The notes under the pieces are model-generated. The model was not told the DNA's origin. It saw nothing but the letters and a program-made list of their open reading frames with translations, and did no database searches. From Novosphingobium aquimarinum (GTDB taxonomy: Bacteria; Pseudomonadota; Alphaproteobacteria; Sphingomonadales; Sphingomonadaceae), in assembly GCF_009746585.1 (NCBI RefSeq), contig NZ_WRPO01000027.1:1-51519 (forward strand): 51,519 bases of DNA, in the 5' to 3' direction. The translations under genes and the position numbers were made by a program. Below are positions 24,412 through 32,877 of this stretch, piece after piece. Numbering within the stretch: the first letter of the stretch is position 1; every line of letters starts with the position of its first letter.

Positions 24412-26010
24412 TCAGACGGCTTCTCTGCTTTCCAACATCGACAAGCGGAGCTCGCGTTTAAGAATTTTACCGCTCGCATTGCGCGGCAAAGTCTCAGTGA
24501 TGTGGATGGCTTTGGGTCGCTTGAAGCCGGACAAGTTCGCCGCACAGTGCTCCATCAGGTCCTCGACTTTGCTGTGACAGCCCGGCCGCAGAACGACCAC
24601 TGCAGTCACCGCCTCTACCCACTTTGGATCGGGCAGGCCGATGACCGCGACTTCCGACACTGCCGGATGGCGATAGATCGCTTCCTCTACCTCGCGCGAC
24701 GCGACGTTCTCGCCGCCCGACTTGATCATGTCCTTCTTGCGATCGACCACGGTGATGAAGCCATCTGCGTCCATCCAGCCCAGGTCTCCACTATGGAACC
24801 AACCACCTGCGAACGCCGCGGCAGTTCGCTCCGGGTCGTTCCAGTATCCGCTGAGAAGCTGAGGCGAGCGATGCACGATCTCGCCGATCTCGCCTGTCGC
24901 GACGTCGTTCATGTCATCGTCGACAATGCGCGTCTCGACGTGCTGGGTAGGCCGCCCGGCCGATCCCAAGCGACCTTCGTGCTCCTCGGGGCGCAGGACA
25001 CTCGCCACGGGGGCGATCTCAGTTTGCCCATAGAGGTTCCAGAGGCGTATGGCCGGGAAGCGCTCTTGCAGTTCGCGAAGGACCTCCACTGGCATGATGG
25101 AAGCGCCGTAGTAACCCTTTTCCAGCGAGCTCAGGTCCGCGCCTTCAAGTTCGGGCGAACGCAGGATCGCGATCCAAACGGTCGGAGGCGCGAAAAAGGA
25201 GGTTGCACGATGCTTGGCAAGCAATCCGATGATATTGGACGCGGCTGGGTTGCCGGTTATCACGTTGCAAGCACCGACCTGAAGCGCAGGGCCAAGCATG
25301 CAATCCAGCTGCGCACAATGGAACAGCGGCATCGCATGAACAGCCACAGTATCGGGCGTCCACTCGCAATCGATGATGCAGCTCTGATACTCCCAGAGTA
25401 CTGCACCGTGCGAGAGCATCGCGCCCTTCGGCTTCGATTCAGTGCCGCTGGTGTAGATGAGTTGGAGCAGATCATCGCCGCCGCTAAGGCAGGGCGGCGG
25501 GACATCATCAGTCCGCAGAGTGTCCCAAGACGGAACCTGCAAAGGCGGAGGCGTCGTCTCTCCCGGGATGCCGAAGATAGTCTCGACGGCCGAACGGTCC
25601 GCGGCCAGAGCGACGTCAACTGTAGACGCGTCAACAAACAGCAATTTCGCGCCAGAATGATTGAGGATGTACTCGATGTCTCCAGCGTTCAACATGAAGT
25701 TGATAGGCACCAGAACAGCGTTCGCACGTGCCGCAGCGAAGCGGAGCGCCGCGAAGGCATGGCTATTGCGGGCGAAGAGAGCCACGCGATCGCCTTTGCC
25801 GATGCCGGCGTTAGCCAAACCTGCGGCCAGCCGCTCGACGACACCTTCAAACTCGGCGTAGGTCCAAGAGGTTTCGCCGCAAACTACAGCCAGGCGGTCG
25901 CCATGCCGACGCGCCGAGCGACGGAGGAGTGCCGTCAACGACTGACCGCGCGCGCTTGCAACTGCGGGGCTGAGTTCCGCTGGCATTGCGCTATCCGGCC
26001 CGTCGGGCAT
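24412..26010 (-). CDS. Acyl-CoA synthetase (AMP-forming)
   Basis: This 532-residue ANL-superfamily adenylating enzyme activates a carboxylic acid to its CoA thioester. The P-loop-like LIYTSGTESKPKGAMLSH lies near residue 185, with NLYGQTEIAP (A5), GWFHSGDLGWMDADGF (A7) and DRKKDMIKSGGENV (A8), and the C-terminal catalytic lysine in PRNASGKILKREL. The ATG at 26010 has AGGAGAG upstream; a longer frame would run through the gap towards the flavin monooxygenase gene. It precedes the TonB receptor. Substrate specificity (aromatic, fatty or ring-cleavage acid) cannot be told. Confidence 0.93.
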   Translation of the reverse strand: MPDGPDSAMPAELSPAVASARGQSLTALLRRSARRHGDRLAVVCGETSWTYAEFEGVVERLAAGLANAGIGKGDRVALFARNSHAFAALRFAAARANAVLVPINFMLNAGDIEYILNHSGAKLLFVDASTVDVALAADRSAVETIFGIPGETTPPPLQVPSWDTLRTDDVPPPCLSGGDDLLQLIYTSGTESKPKGAMLSHGAVLWEYQSCIIDCEWTPDTVAVHAMPLFHCAQLDCMLGPALQVGACNVITGNPAASNIIGLLAKHRATSFFAPPTVWIAILRSPELEGADLSSLEKGYYGASIMPVEVLRELQERFPAIRLWNLYGQTEIAPVASVLRPEEHEGRLGSAGRPTQHVETRIVDDDMNDVATGEIGEIVHRSPQLLSGYWNDPERTAAAFAGGWFHSGDLGWMDADGFITVVDRKKDMIKSGGENVASREVEEAIYRHPAVSEVAVIGLPDPKWVEAVTAVVVLRPGCHSKVEDLMEHCAANLSGFKRPKAIHITETLPRNASGKILKRELRLSMLESREAV

Positions 26011-26107
26011 CACTTCTCTCCTGAATGGCTCTATGGCCTTGTGCTTTGCTTGGATGCGTGGGCTCCCGCGGCTGGCGGGATGCGGAAGCCCACGCTGGTA
26101 CGCGCTC

Positions 26108-27322
26108 TTAGAAGAAGGCTGGGATGCGTCCTTCGAGGCCAAGTCCGAGAAGCACCCGACCGCATGTTTCTTCCGCGTAGTTCACGTCGCCGGTGCTGTG
26201 GTTGCCCAGCATCAGCATGTCGCGGTTGATGCGGTCGAGTTCCTCACCGGCGAAGTGGATCGAGCCACCAGCCTGCCGCACGATTTCGGCAACCGCTTCT
26301 GCCGCCCAATCGACAGCTTCAGCGGAAAGCAGCGTGAGATCGGCCCGGCTTTCAAGGGTGAACCCGTTGCGAATGCCTGCAATGGTGCCCTCCACAACTT
26401 CGCGCTGCATCATTTCGGCCGCGCGCAGCTTGGCGTAGCACGCGCCGAAGATGCGATGGATCGTTTGTGACTGCTGCAACGGCCCGCCACCCCAGTAACG
26501 TGCGCGGCGAGGAAGGATGTCTTCCTTGAAGATTTCCAGCGCACGATGAGCGGCGCCGAGCGGATAGGCAGGGTGGCCGAGGGCTGCAATGCGGAAGATG
26601 GGGCAGCGCGACAGTTCGTTGTCGGGATCAGCTTTGACGCCCGGGGCTTCCGGCGAAATGTAGGTCTCCATGTCCTGCACGCGCTCGTCGGGAACGAAGA
26701 CGTCCTTGGCGAGGATGTCGTTCGACGCCGTTGCGCACAGACCAGTGGTGTACCACATATCGTCGATCTGCATGTCGCGCATCGGCACCAGGCAGAACAT
26801 CCGCGTCTTCCGACCGTCGAGTTCGTGCGGCACGCTGACCACAGCCCAGGTCGAGTGCATACAGCCAGAGCTGAAGCCCCAGCGACCATTGAGAATCCAG
26901 CCGCCGTCGACTTTGGTGACGTTAGAGCCTTCGCGGGCCTGGTTGGTGCCGCAGCAGCCGTTGTAATCCGGGTCTCCGAAAACTTCGGCCTGCACTTCAG
27001 GGGAATACTTGCGGATCCAGATTGCACACTGTGCAAGGAACGACGCCACCCAGCCTGCCGATGCCGAACCCTGGGAAACCAGGTACGACATTTCATAGTG
27101 TTCCCAGAAGCCCAGGTCACCGCCGCCGTACTGCTTGGGCACGTGCATGTGGATCACGCCGGCATCGCGCAGATCCTTGATGGTTTCCTTAGAAAGGTTG
27201 CGCGCCTTTTCCTCAGCGTTTGCGCGTGCGCGCAGGCCGGGCACGATCTCGCGAACGCGCTCAATAAAATCGCGTCCTTCCTTCGACAGTCCTTGCGCAG
27301 GACCGATCTTGCTCATGTACAT
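26108..27322 (-). CDS. HsaA-type flavin-dependent monooxygenase (acyl-CoA dehydrogenase fold)
   Basis: This 404-residue protein has the acyl-CoA dehydrogenase fold but reads like group D two-component monooxygenases (HsaA, HpaH-type C2). It carries VPKQYGGGDLGFWEHYEM, SASAGWVASFLAQCAIWI, GGWILNGRWGFSSGCMHSTW and a C-terminal INRDMLMLGNHSTGD. Such enzymes hydroxylate phenols with reduced flavin from a separate reductase. No flavin reductase gene is in the window. The ATG at 27322 has GGAGA six bases upstream. It lies after a small hairpin downstream of the catechol dioxygenase gene. A product with an added ortho hydroxyl would feed that dioxygenase. An acyl-CoA dehydrogenase is the less likely alternative. 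Confidence 0.8.
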   Translation of the reverse strand: MYMSKIGPAQGLSKEGRDFIERVREIVPGLRARANAEEKARNLSKETIKDLRDAGVIHMHVPKQYGGGDLGFWEHYEMSYLVSQGSASAGWVASFLAQCAIWIRKYSPEVQAEVFGDPDYNGCCGTNQAREGSNVTKVDGGWILNGRWGFSSGCMHSTWAVVSVPHELDGRKTRMFCLVPMRDMQIDDMWYTTGLCATASNDILAKDVFVPDERVQDMETYISPEAPGVKADPDNELSRCPIFRIAALGHPAYPLGAAHRALEIFKEDILPRRARYWGGGPLQQSQTIHRIFGACYAKLRAAEMMQREVVEGTIAGIRNGFTLESRADLTLLSAEAVDWAAEAVAEIVRQAGGSIHFAGEELDRINRDMLMLGNHSTGDVNYAEETCGRVLLGLGLEGRIPAFF

Positions 27323-27446
27323 CAGGGATCTCCCAAGCGGTCATTGCCAGCGGCGGTGAGGCGTCAAACCCTCATCGCGGAACGCCGCGGCCTGGTTTGC
27401 GTACGACGTGGGTTCTACCGGGTCTAATACTTACTACTGCTCTCGC

Positions 27447-27462
27447 ATACCCTTTTGGGTAT
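27447..27462 (-). terminator. Short hairpin after the catechol dioxygenase gene
   Basis: ATACCC (27447-27452) pairs with GGGTAT (27457-27462) around a TTTT loop, directly after the dioxygenase stop codon. The stem is only 6 bp with no T-tract, so it could be a weak terminator or mRNA-stabilising element. Confidence 0.35.
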
Positions 27463-27464
27463 CT

Positions 27465-28388
27465 CTAGGTGACCACCGGGAGGAACGTGTCATTGAGCTT
27501 CTTTTCATAATAGAAGACCGCCGGGCCGGCATGTTCGAACTCCCAGGACCGCTTGGGATGGTCCGGGTAGAACGTGTAACCGCCCGCGAAGACTTCGTTC
27601 CGATTGCCGGAAGGGTCCCAGAAATAGATGGTCTTGCCGCGGGTGATCCCGTGCCGCGTCGGTCCGATGTCAACGGGAACATTGTACACGGCCATGAGGT
27701 CGGCAGCATGGCCGATCGCGGCCCAGTCTTCGACCAGAAAAGACGCATGATGGAACTTGCCGGGCTCCGGGTGTTCGACAAGAGCGATGTCGTGAGCCTT
27801 GTTGGATGCCGACAGGAACACGGCCAGGGGGCTTCCAGTCGGATCCTCGAGATGCTCTGCCAGCTCGAATCCGAAGACCTCGTGCAAGATGGCCTGAGCA
27901 GCGGCGACGTTCGTTCCGTACAAAAGGCAGTGATCGAAGCGGATAGCTGCTGCCCCGGACGGAGGCTCGCGAAACACGTGCGGGTTGCGCGTCAGCGGCG
28001 CGCGGTCGGACAGTTCCGCTTCCGCGTAGAAGTCGAGGAGGTGTCCCGTCGGCATATGCACGCGCAGACGCCGGCCCATGCCTGGCTGTTCTCCTGCTGC
28101 CACCCATTCGGTGTGAATGCCGCGCTTCGCCAGCGCGGATTCGGCTTCGAGCAGGAAGGGTTCGCCGTCGCACTTGAATCCGGTGCAGTCCATGCCCGCC
28201 TCTTCCGCGGGACGCAGCACGACGCTGTGGCGGTCGAATTCATCGAAGGCTCGAAGGTAGACGCGGCCGTCCGGCTCGGTTGAGACGATCTGCAGGCCGA
28301 TGATGGCCTGATAGTGCCAAAGCGCCTTATCCATATCGAGCACGCGCAGTTGGACGAAGCCAGGCCTAAGTACGCCGCGAAGAGCCAT
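27465..28388 (-). CDS. xylE: Catechol 2,3-dioxygenase (XylE/DmpB type)
   Basis: This 307-residue type-I extradiol dioxygenase cleaves catechol next to the two hydroxyls to give 2-hydroxymuconate semialdehyde. It has two vicinal-oxygen-chelate domains. Counted from ATG 28388, the iron ligands fall at His153 (RFDHCLLYG), His214 (FHHASFLVEDW) and Glu265 (GNRNEVFAGG), the numbers known for XylE of Pseudomonas. GPTRHGITRGKTIYF is nearly the XylE sequence. The ATG is preferred over the upstream TTG because GGGAGA sits six bases before it and the length then equals XylE. It follows a XylT-type ferredoxin gene, the classic pair. Confidence 0.95.
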   Translation of the reverse strand: MALRGVLRPGFVQLRVLDMDKALWHYQAIIGLQIVSTEPDGRVYLRAFDEFDRHSVVLRPAEEAGMDCTGFKCDGEPFLLEAESALAKRGIHTEWVAAGEQPGMGRRLRVHMPTGHLLDFYAEAELSDRAPLTRNPHVFREPPSGAAAIRFDHCLLYGTNVAAAQAILHEVFGFELAEHLEDPTGSPLAVFLSASNKAHDIALVEHPEPGKFHHASFLVEDWAAIGHAADLMAVYNVPVDIGPTRHGITRGKTIYFWDPSGNRNEVFAGGYTFYPDHPKRSWEFEHAGPAVFYYEKKLNDTFLPVVT

Positions 28389-28419
28389 AATCAATCTCCC
28401 GATTCTGAAAACTTAATGT

Positions 28420-28731
28420 TCACTTTGGTTGGCTGCAGCGCACTAGGCGGCCTGCCACGCTGACGCTCATGTCGGAGAGCGGCCACAGCTGGCAGGCCAA
28501 CGCAAACCCATCGGATTGCTCTTCGACGCTGACGTGGGCTCGGCTCATCGATCCACAACGATAGTTCCCGTGACGAACCTGCACCTTGCAGATGCCGCAG
28601 CCGCCACCGCGGCAACCCGAGATGATCCGGTCTGGATTGCGGCTGGCGCGCACCGCCGCCAACAGGTTTTCACCCTCTCGGCAGCAAACGGGGTCGCCTC
28701 CGTCATTCAGCTCAATGCGCAAAGGGACCAC
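28420..28731 (-). CDS. xylT: [2Fe-2S] ferredoxin, XylT type
   Basis: This 103-residue plant-type ferredoxin has cysteine ligands at 40, 45, 48 and 80 (SGCRGGGCGICKV and ALACQLWPL), the XylT/DmpQ pattern. XylT-type ferredoxins reduce the active-site iron of catechol 2,3-dioxygenase after it is oxidised by substituted catechols. The start is GTG 28729-28731, two bases after the preceding stop codon, so translation is probably coupled. It lies immediately upstream of the dioxygenase. Its presence suggests that the pathway meets alkyl- or halo-catechols that inactivate the enzyme. Confidence 0.92.
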   Translation of the reverse strand: MVPLRIELNDGGDPVCCREGENLLAAVRASRNPDRIISGCRGGGCGICKVQVRHGNYRCGSMSRAHVSVEEQSDGFALACQLWPLSDMSVSVAGRLVRCSQPK

Positions 28732-28733
28732 GC

Positions 28734-29900
28734 CTACACGACCGTTCCATTGTTAATCTGCGAAGCGCGAACGGACGAATGGTAAGCCGTTTCGGTGCGA
28801 CCGGCTTCTTGCGCCTCCAAGAAGCGACGGATGTTGGTTCCAGCAAAGCGGGTGAGGGCCGATCTGTCCCAGCCGCGCTCCATGAGGGCGGCGATGAGGA
28901 GCGCGTAACGGTCTACGCGCAGCATTTCGGGGATGTGCAAGGCTGGTGACGGACCGGCTGGCGGTGCTGGTGGTGTCTTCCCCCGGCGACGCCATTTGGT
29001 CGGACCCACCGGAGCATGCTCGCCCACGAGGTGAGCGAAACCTTGCCAAGGCTCTTCGAAGCCAAGAGCGACAGCCTCTTCCCCGGCTACGTTGCGAACG
29101 TGGTCCGCCAAGTCGACGAGTTCTTTTACCCCCACCAATGGCTTCGAGGAGATCAGATAGGCGCTTGGCTGAATGCCGATGATACCGCCCTTTTCACCAA
29201 TCGCGCGCATCAGCCCGTCGGACTTGTTCTTTGGCACGGGCGCCAGTGCAGCCGCGGCCGTATGGTTGGCCCAGATCGGTCGTGTCGACACGTCCAGGGC
29301 GTCGAAGGCGGTGCGCTCGTTGGCATGCGAAATATCGATCGCCATGCCCACGGTGTTCATCCGCTCGACAACGCCCGCGCCGAAATGCGTCAATCCGCCG
29401 TCGTGGCGCTCGCCGGGCGGGCAACCAATCGCGTTCTGCCCATGCGTGACAATGACGCAGCTGCGCTGGCCAAGGCGGTAGAAATAATCGACGTCGTCAA
29501 GAGTGCGGAACATGCCGCCAAAGTGCATGCAGAGAAGCACGCCTACGCGCCCTTCGGCTCGCGCACGATCGACGTCTGCGACGCACCCGATCCGCACTAC
29601 TCGATCGGACAAGTCGAGCAGCCGGCTGTTCCATCGCGCGATCTGCTCTACGGCGCCCTGGTAGGGATCCGATCCGATGCAGAAGACCGGTACGCCCACG
29701 GCATGCAGGCCGGCTCGCTGCCACTCATCGACGATCTCGCGGGACAATTCGAAGCCGTCGAGAAGAAAGCGGTCGCCGTCGCCAACGCGCGACAAGGTGA
29801 GTTCCGACCCCTGGATGACCAAGGTTTCGGCCAGGAACTCCTTTGCAGCCGCGAGGCCGGCTTCGGTGGCAATCTCTGTGTCCGTCATCGCCTCAAGCAC
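28734..29900 (-). CDS. Membrane-dipeptidase-like (peptidase M19 fold) protein with altered metal site
   Basis: This 388-residue protein follows the M19 renal-dipeptidase fold: GLTHFGAGVVERMNTVGM, then AIDISHANERTAFDAL and RPIWANHTAAAALAP, which retain two histidines of the family metal site. The N-terminal HxD motif is replaced by DGFELS, the glutamate that bridges the metals appears changed (LCMHFGG), and the late GSDFDG motif reads ALGFEEPW. It may therefore bind one metal or use different chemistry. The start may be GTG 29900 (overlapping the hydrolase stop) or ATG 29888. It lies between an HSL-type hydrolase and xylT, suggesting a catabolic hydrolase role rather than peptide cleavage. Confidence 0.75.
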   Translation of the reverse strand: MLEAMTDTEIATEAGLAAAKEFLAETLVIQGSELTLSRVGDGDRFLLDGFELSREIVDEWQRAGLHAVGVPVFCIGSDPYQGAVEQIARWNSRLLDLSDRVVRIGCVADVDRARAEGRVGVLLCMHFGGMFRTLDDVDYFYRLGQRSCVIVTHGQNAIGCPPGERHDGGLTHFGAGVVERMNTVGMAIDISHANERTAFDALDVSTRPIWANHTAAAALAPVPKNKSDGLMRAIGEKGGIIGIQPSAYLISSKPLVGVKELVDLADHVRNVAGEEAVALGFEEPWQGFAHLVGEHAPVGPTKWRRRGKTPPAPPAGPSPALHIPEMLRVDRYALLIAALMERGWDRSALTRFAGTNIRRFLEAQEAGRTETAYHSSVRASQINNGTVV

Positions 29901-30861
29901 TTGTCATGGTCAGCCGCAATCCGCGCGGCATGGGGTAGGGCGCTGGTGTTGCCTGGTTGGCCTGATCGACGAACCGAACGATCTGGTCGAACGCCAAAGC
30001 GGCTTCAGGGATCGGCAGCAGCGGCCAGTTGTGTAGCATCCCGGGCTCCTCGATCAGGCGGAAGTGCTGATGGCTGCTCGCTACCTTCGCCTTCAGCCTC
30101 TTTGCGTCGGAGTTCAGGAGGTCACGGCTACCTGTGAGCACCAACGCGGGAGGCATGCTGGAGAGGTCTGCATTGAGCGGACTGACTACGGGGTCGGCCA
30201 GCGAGCGCTCGCCAGCGAACGCAGCGGCGGCCCACCGCAGCCCGGGGAGATCGAGCACTGGATCATGCTCCGCGGCAAGATCGAGCCCAGCGGCGGATAA
30301 GCTCAGGTCCAGCCACGGCGAAATCAGGACCATGCAGCCTGGTGGGATCTGCTTCTCGACGCACGCGCCCAGCGCAAGATCAAGAGCTAGGCCAGCGCCG
30401 GCCGAATCGGCAATTAGCTGAATGGGCTTCCCGTTCGCGTGCTCTGTCGCCTTTACATAGCTCTCCCACACGGCCTTGCGGATCGCGTCGCCATCCGCAT
30501 CCGGGACCAGGGGAAAGATGGGCACCCACACTGCAAAACCTTGAGCGATCAGCTTGCCGATAAAACGCCAGTGCAGGCCGTTGATCTCAAGCGCGTGAGC
30601 ACCGCCGTGGATGTACAGGAGGTCAGCGCGAGGAACGCCGCCGTGAGGAACGAGCCCGCGCGGCACGAGGCGGAACAGCGGGTACTGAACCGTTCCGTAC
30701 TTGGAAACGATGGCCTGCCGCTGCAATGCACGTCCAGGCCGCGGTCGGGGGCGAGTGCGCTGCCGATCGATCGCACGCTTAAGGCGAGCAGGATGGGTAA
30801 ACATCGTCTTGAGCGGCAGGATCGAGAATATCCCACTCAGCAATTTGGCACGCAAACTCAT
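29893..30861 (-). CDS. Alpha/beta hydrolase, hormone-sensitive-lipase (HSL) type
   Basis: This protein of about 322 residues has the HSL-family oxyanion motif YIHGGAH, the nucleophile elbow ADSAGAG (Ser in place of the usual GDSAG context), an acidic residue around RDLLNSDAKRL and a catalytic His in PGMLHNWPL. Such enzymes hydrolyse esters, including products of Baeyer-Villiger reactions. ATG 30861 (MSLRAKLLSG) fits the family N-terminus; an alternative ATG at 30912 lacks a ribosome site. It is the first gene of the minus-strand operon with the M19-like protein, xylT and xylE. A dyad at 31093-31110 lies upstream. Confidence 0.85.
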   Translation of the reverse strand: MSLRAKLLSGIFSILPLKTMFTHPARLKRAIDRQRTRPRPRPGRALQRQAIVSKYGTVQYPLFRLVPRGLVPHGGVPRADLLYIHGGAHALEINGLHWRFIGKLIAQGFAVWVPIFPLVPDADGDAIRKAVWESYVKATEHANGKPIQLIADSAGAGLALDLALGACVEKQIPPGCMVLISPWLDLSLSAAGLDLAAEHDPVLDLPGLRWAAAAFAGERSLADPVVSPLNADLSSMPPALVLTGSRDLLNSDAKRLKAKVASSHQHFRLIEEPGMLHNWPLLPIPEAALAFDQIVRFVDQANQATPAPYPMPRGLRLTMTSA

Positions 30862-31092
30862 CGAAACAACTCTGGACTTGGTGAAATCAAGCAGCAGTCC
30901 AGGCTGGCGCATGAACTGGCGTCACACATGCGGCACATAGGGCCGGACTGAGGGCCGCCCTCTCGAGCGCGGCGCCTGTCCTTGTTTCTTTCTGGCACAG
31001 CAGACGCTTCAGCCATGGGTTTCCTCGCCCGTCACCTGCATCGGAAATGCAGCTGGATTCTTCTGGGTAAGATGCCACGGGGATGATCATCA

Positions 31093-31110
31093 GTCGATAA
31101 CAAAATCGAC
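31093..31110. promoter_or_regulatory. Perfect 6-bp inverted repeat upstream of the hydrolase-xylTE operon
   Basis: GTCGAT (31093-31098) and ATCGAC (31105-31110) flank AACAAA. The site lies in the 271-bp gap between the LysR gene and the hydrolase gene. Its ATCGA core resembles sequences upstream of the semialdehyde dehydrogenase gene (32835-32846) and TonB receptor 2 (806-814 of the 45 kb region). It is a candidate operator for the LysR or GntR regulator. Confidence 0.45.
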
Positions 31111-31132
31111 AAAAGGCAGTTTCGGCGATTTT

Positions 31133-32032
31133 TTATTTCGCTTTAACTGCAGCCTCGGTTTTGTCGATAGCCTTGAGGAATGCCTTCAGCATCAGGTCCG
31201 AACTCTCGCGGAGGTAGGCACAGGCAAGGTCGACCGACGGCGGATCTTCCATGCGGAAATCGCGGTACGCCACTCCTTTGAAGGGAAGCGTACGACTGGA
31301 CTCCGAAACCAGCGCGAAGCCGAAACCGCTAGACACGAGGGACAGGCAGGCAAGCGGCTCTGACACCTCGTGAGTGACCCTCGGAAGCCGACCGACCGAG
31401 CGGAAAGCTTCTGTCGCGAGGTGAAGATAATTTACGCGTTCAGGTCCCGTCATCAGGATCAGCGGGGTGTCGACGATCTCGGCGGGAGCGATATCCGCAT
31501 GCTTGGTGAGGGGATGCCGCTCGGGAAGCGCAATGAGAAGCCGTTCTCCCGAAATGCGACGGACCACGACATCCGGGGCGGATTCGCTGAGAGGATTGAA
31601 GCCGATCGCAACTTTGTGGTTGCGCAGCGCAACCAGCAGTTCCGCCCCGTCCATCGCCAGTAGGTTGATCTTCACTCCCGGATACTCTTCCATGAACCGG
31701 CGAAACACTCCCGGGACGAAGTGATAAGCGCTCGAACCATAGATGCCGATGCTGAACTCTCCCATGAGGCCGCTACCGATGCGCCGCGCATTCTCGATCA
31801 TGCGGTCGTGCATGTCGATGACATGCGCGGCATCTTGAACGAACGAACGGCCTGCTTCGGTAAGCTCTATGCCGCGTGAGGTTCGCAGGAAGATATCATG
31901 CCCGAGTTCCTCCTCGACCTTGCGGATCATGCGGGTAAGGGGCGGCTGCGATATGTTCAGTGCTTCGGCTGCCGTGCTGATGTTGCCGGCTTGCGCCACT
32001 TTTATGATCTGAGAGAGCTGGCGTACGTTCAC
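31133..32032 (-). CDS. LysR-family transcriptional regulator
   Basis: This 299-residue protein has an N-terminal LysR helix-turn-helix (AGNISTAAEALNISQPPLTR, residues about 16-35) and a two-lobed effector domain (GEFSIGIYGSSAYHFVPGV, LIALPERHPL, CLSLVSSGFGFALV). LysR activators of catechol pathways respond to aromatic or muconate-type inducers. It starts 4 bp after the GntR gene, so the two regulators are probably cotranscribed. It sits between the xylTE-containing operon and the lower meta-cleavage operon, the natural place to control both. The effector is unknown. Confidence 0.93.
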   Translation of the reverse strand: MNVRQLSQIIKVAQAGNISTAAEALNISQPPLTRMIRKVEEELGHDIFLRTSRGIELTEAGRSFVQDAAHVIDMHDRMIENARRIGSGLMGEFSIGIYGSSAYHFVPGVFRRFMEEYPGVKINLLAMDGAELLVALRNHKVAIGFNPLSESAPDVVVRRISGERLLIALPERHPLTKHADIAPAEIVDTPLILMTGPERVNYLHLATEAFRSVGRLPRVTHEVSEPLACLSLVSSGFGFALVSESSRTLPFKGVAYRDFRMEDPPSVDLACAYLRESSDLMLKAFLKAIDKTEAAVKAK

Positions 32033-32036
32033 GGAT

Positions 32037-32744
32037 TTAAGCTCGTGAAAGCTTGCCTGCGCCTTTGCGCTGTTCGCGCTGGGCAGCCATGTCGGCCATT
32101 CTCTGTTCGACGACCTGCGCTGTTAGCAGGATGTGTTGGCGCGCAGCTTCGCAAGCCGTATCTGCGTCGCGGCCAAGGGCAGCGTTGTAGATGGCCTCGT
32201 GCTCGTCAAACAAGTTGCGCCGGTTCATGTCGAGACCAATCGCGATCGCACGATAGCGGCCATGAAGATCGTATAGCTCCTCGTGCACCTGGAGGAGCTT
32301 CTTCAGCGGACATGCCGACATGAGGGCCTGGTGGAATGCGCGATTCCGGCGCTCGCGATCTTCACTGTCTATATCGCCTCTGCGCTCAATTCTGCCGAGG
32401 GAGTGGAACGCGACGACAACGCCATCTTCCCAATCGTCGGAGCCGGCTAGGATCGAGCGGCGAAGCGCTTCCGTCTCTATCAGGATGCGCGTTTCCGTGA
32501 GGTCACGCAGTTCATCCAGCGAGATGGGTGGCACGTGAAACCCACGTTGCCCAATTGAGATGACCAAACCTTCTGAGACAAGTCGATTCAACGCCTCGCG
32601 CAAGGGACTTCCCCCCACGTCGTAGCGCTCACGCAATTCGCTGATTCGCAGTTTGGAGTCCGCGATCAGAACTCCACGGATGATATCCTCTCGCAACCGC
32701 CGGTAGACGCTCTCCACAAGCGTCGGTGCAGCATTCTCGTTCAT
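32037..32744 (-). CDS. GntR-family (FadR/FCD) transcriptional regulator
   Basis: This 235-residue protein has a GntR winged helix at residues 8-75 (ESVYRRLREDIIRGVLIADS, then ISELRERYDVGGSPLREALN) followed by a helical FCD domain (TETRILIETEALRRSI, FHQALMSACPL, EHEAIYNAALGRD). FCD-type GntR proteins bind metal and small carboxylates. The ATG at 32744 (MNENAAPTLVE) starts the family domain; an upstream start at 32834 would run into the operator-like dyad. It is divergent from the semialdehyde dehydrogenase gene, so it probably controls that operon and its own. Confidence 0.92.
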   Translation of the reverse strand: MNENAAPTLVESVYRRLREDIIRGVLIADSKLRISELRERYDVGGSPLREALNRLVSEGLVISIGQRGFHVPPISLDELRDLTETRILIETEALRRSILAGSDDWEDGVVVAFHSLGRIERRGDIDSEDRERRNRAFHQALMSACPLKKLLQVHEELYDLHGRYRAIAIGLDMNRRNLFDEHEAIYNAALGRDADTACEAARQHILLTAQVVEQRMADMAAQREQRKGAGKLSRA

Positions 32745-32814
32745 TGATGGCCAGCTCACCCCATGAGTTTCTCTCGGATCATAGACATAGTCGCTGCAAA
32801 TGCCACCATGCTTG

Positions 32815-32847
32815 GAAAATCGGTGTATTGCCAAAAAATCGATTTTC
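32815..32847. promoter_or_regulatory. Dyads upstream of the lower meta-cleavage operon
   Basis: GAAAATCG (32815-32822) and CGATTTTC (32840-32847) are inverted around 17 bp, and AAAATCGATTTT (32835-32846) is itself a 12-bp perfect palindrome. They lie 31 bp before the semialdehyde dehydrogenase ATG, where a bound repressor would block transcription. This is the likely operator of the GntR protein. Confidence 0.5.
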
Positions 32848-32877
32848 TCCTAAGCCGCCGACAGCTAAGGGGATGTC

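Noticed and set aside
24502..26229. 575-codon plus-strand open frame opposite the acyl-CoA ligase
   Set aside because: It is antisense to a ligase with all expected motifs; the translation has no domain pattern and is rich in Arg, as expected of a shadow frame.
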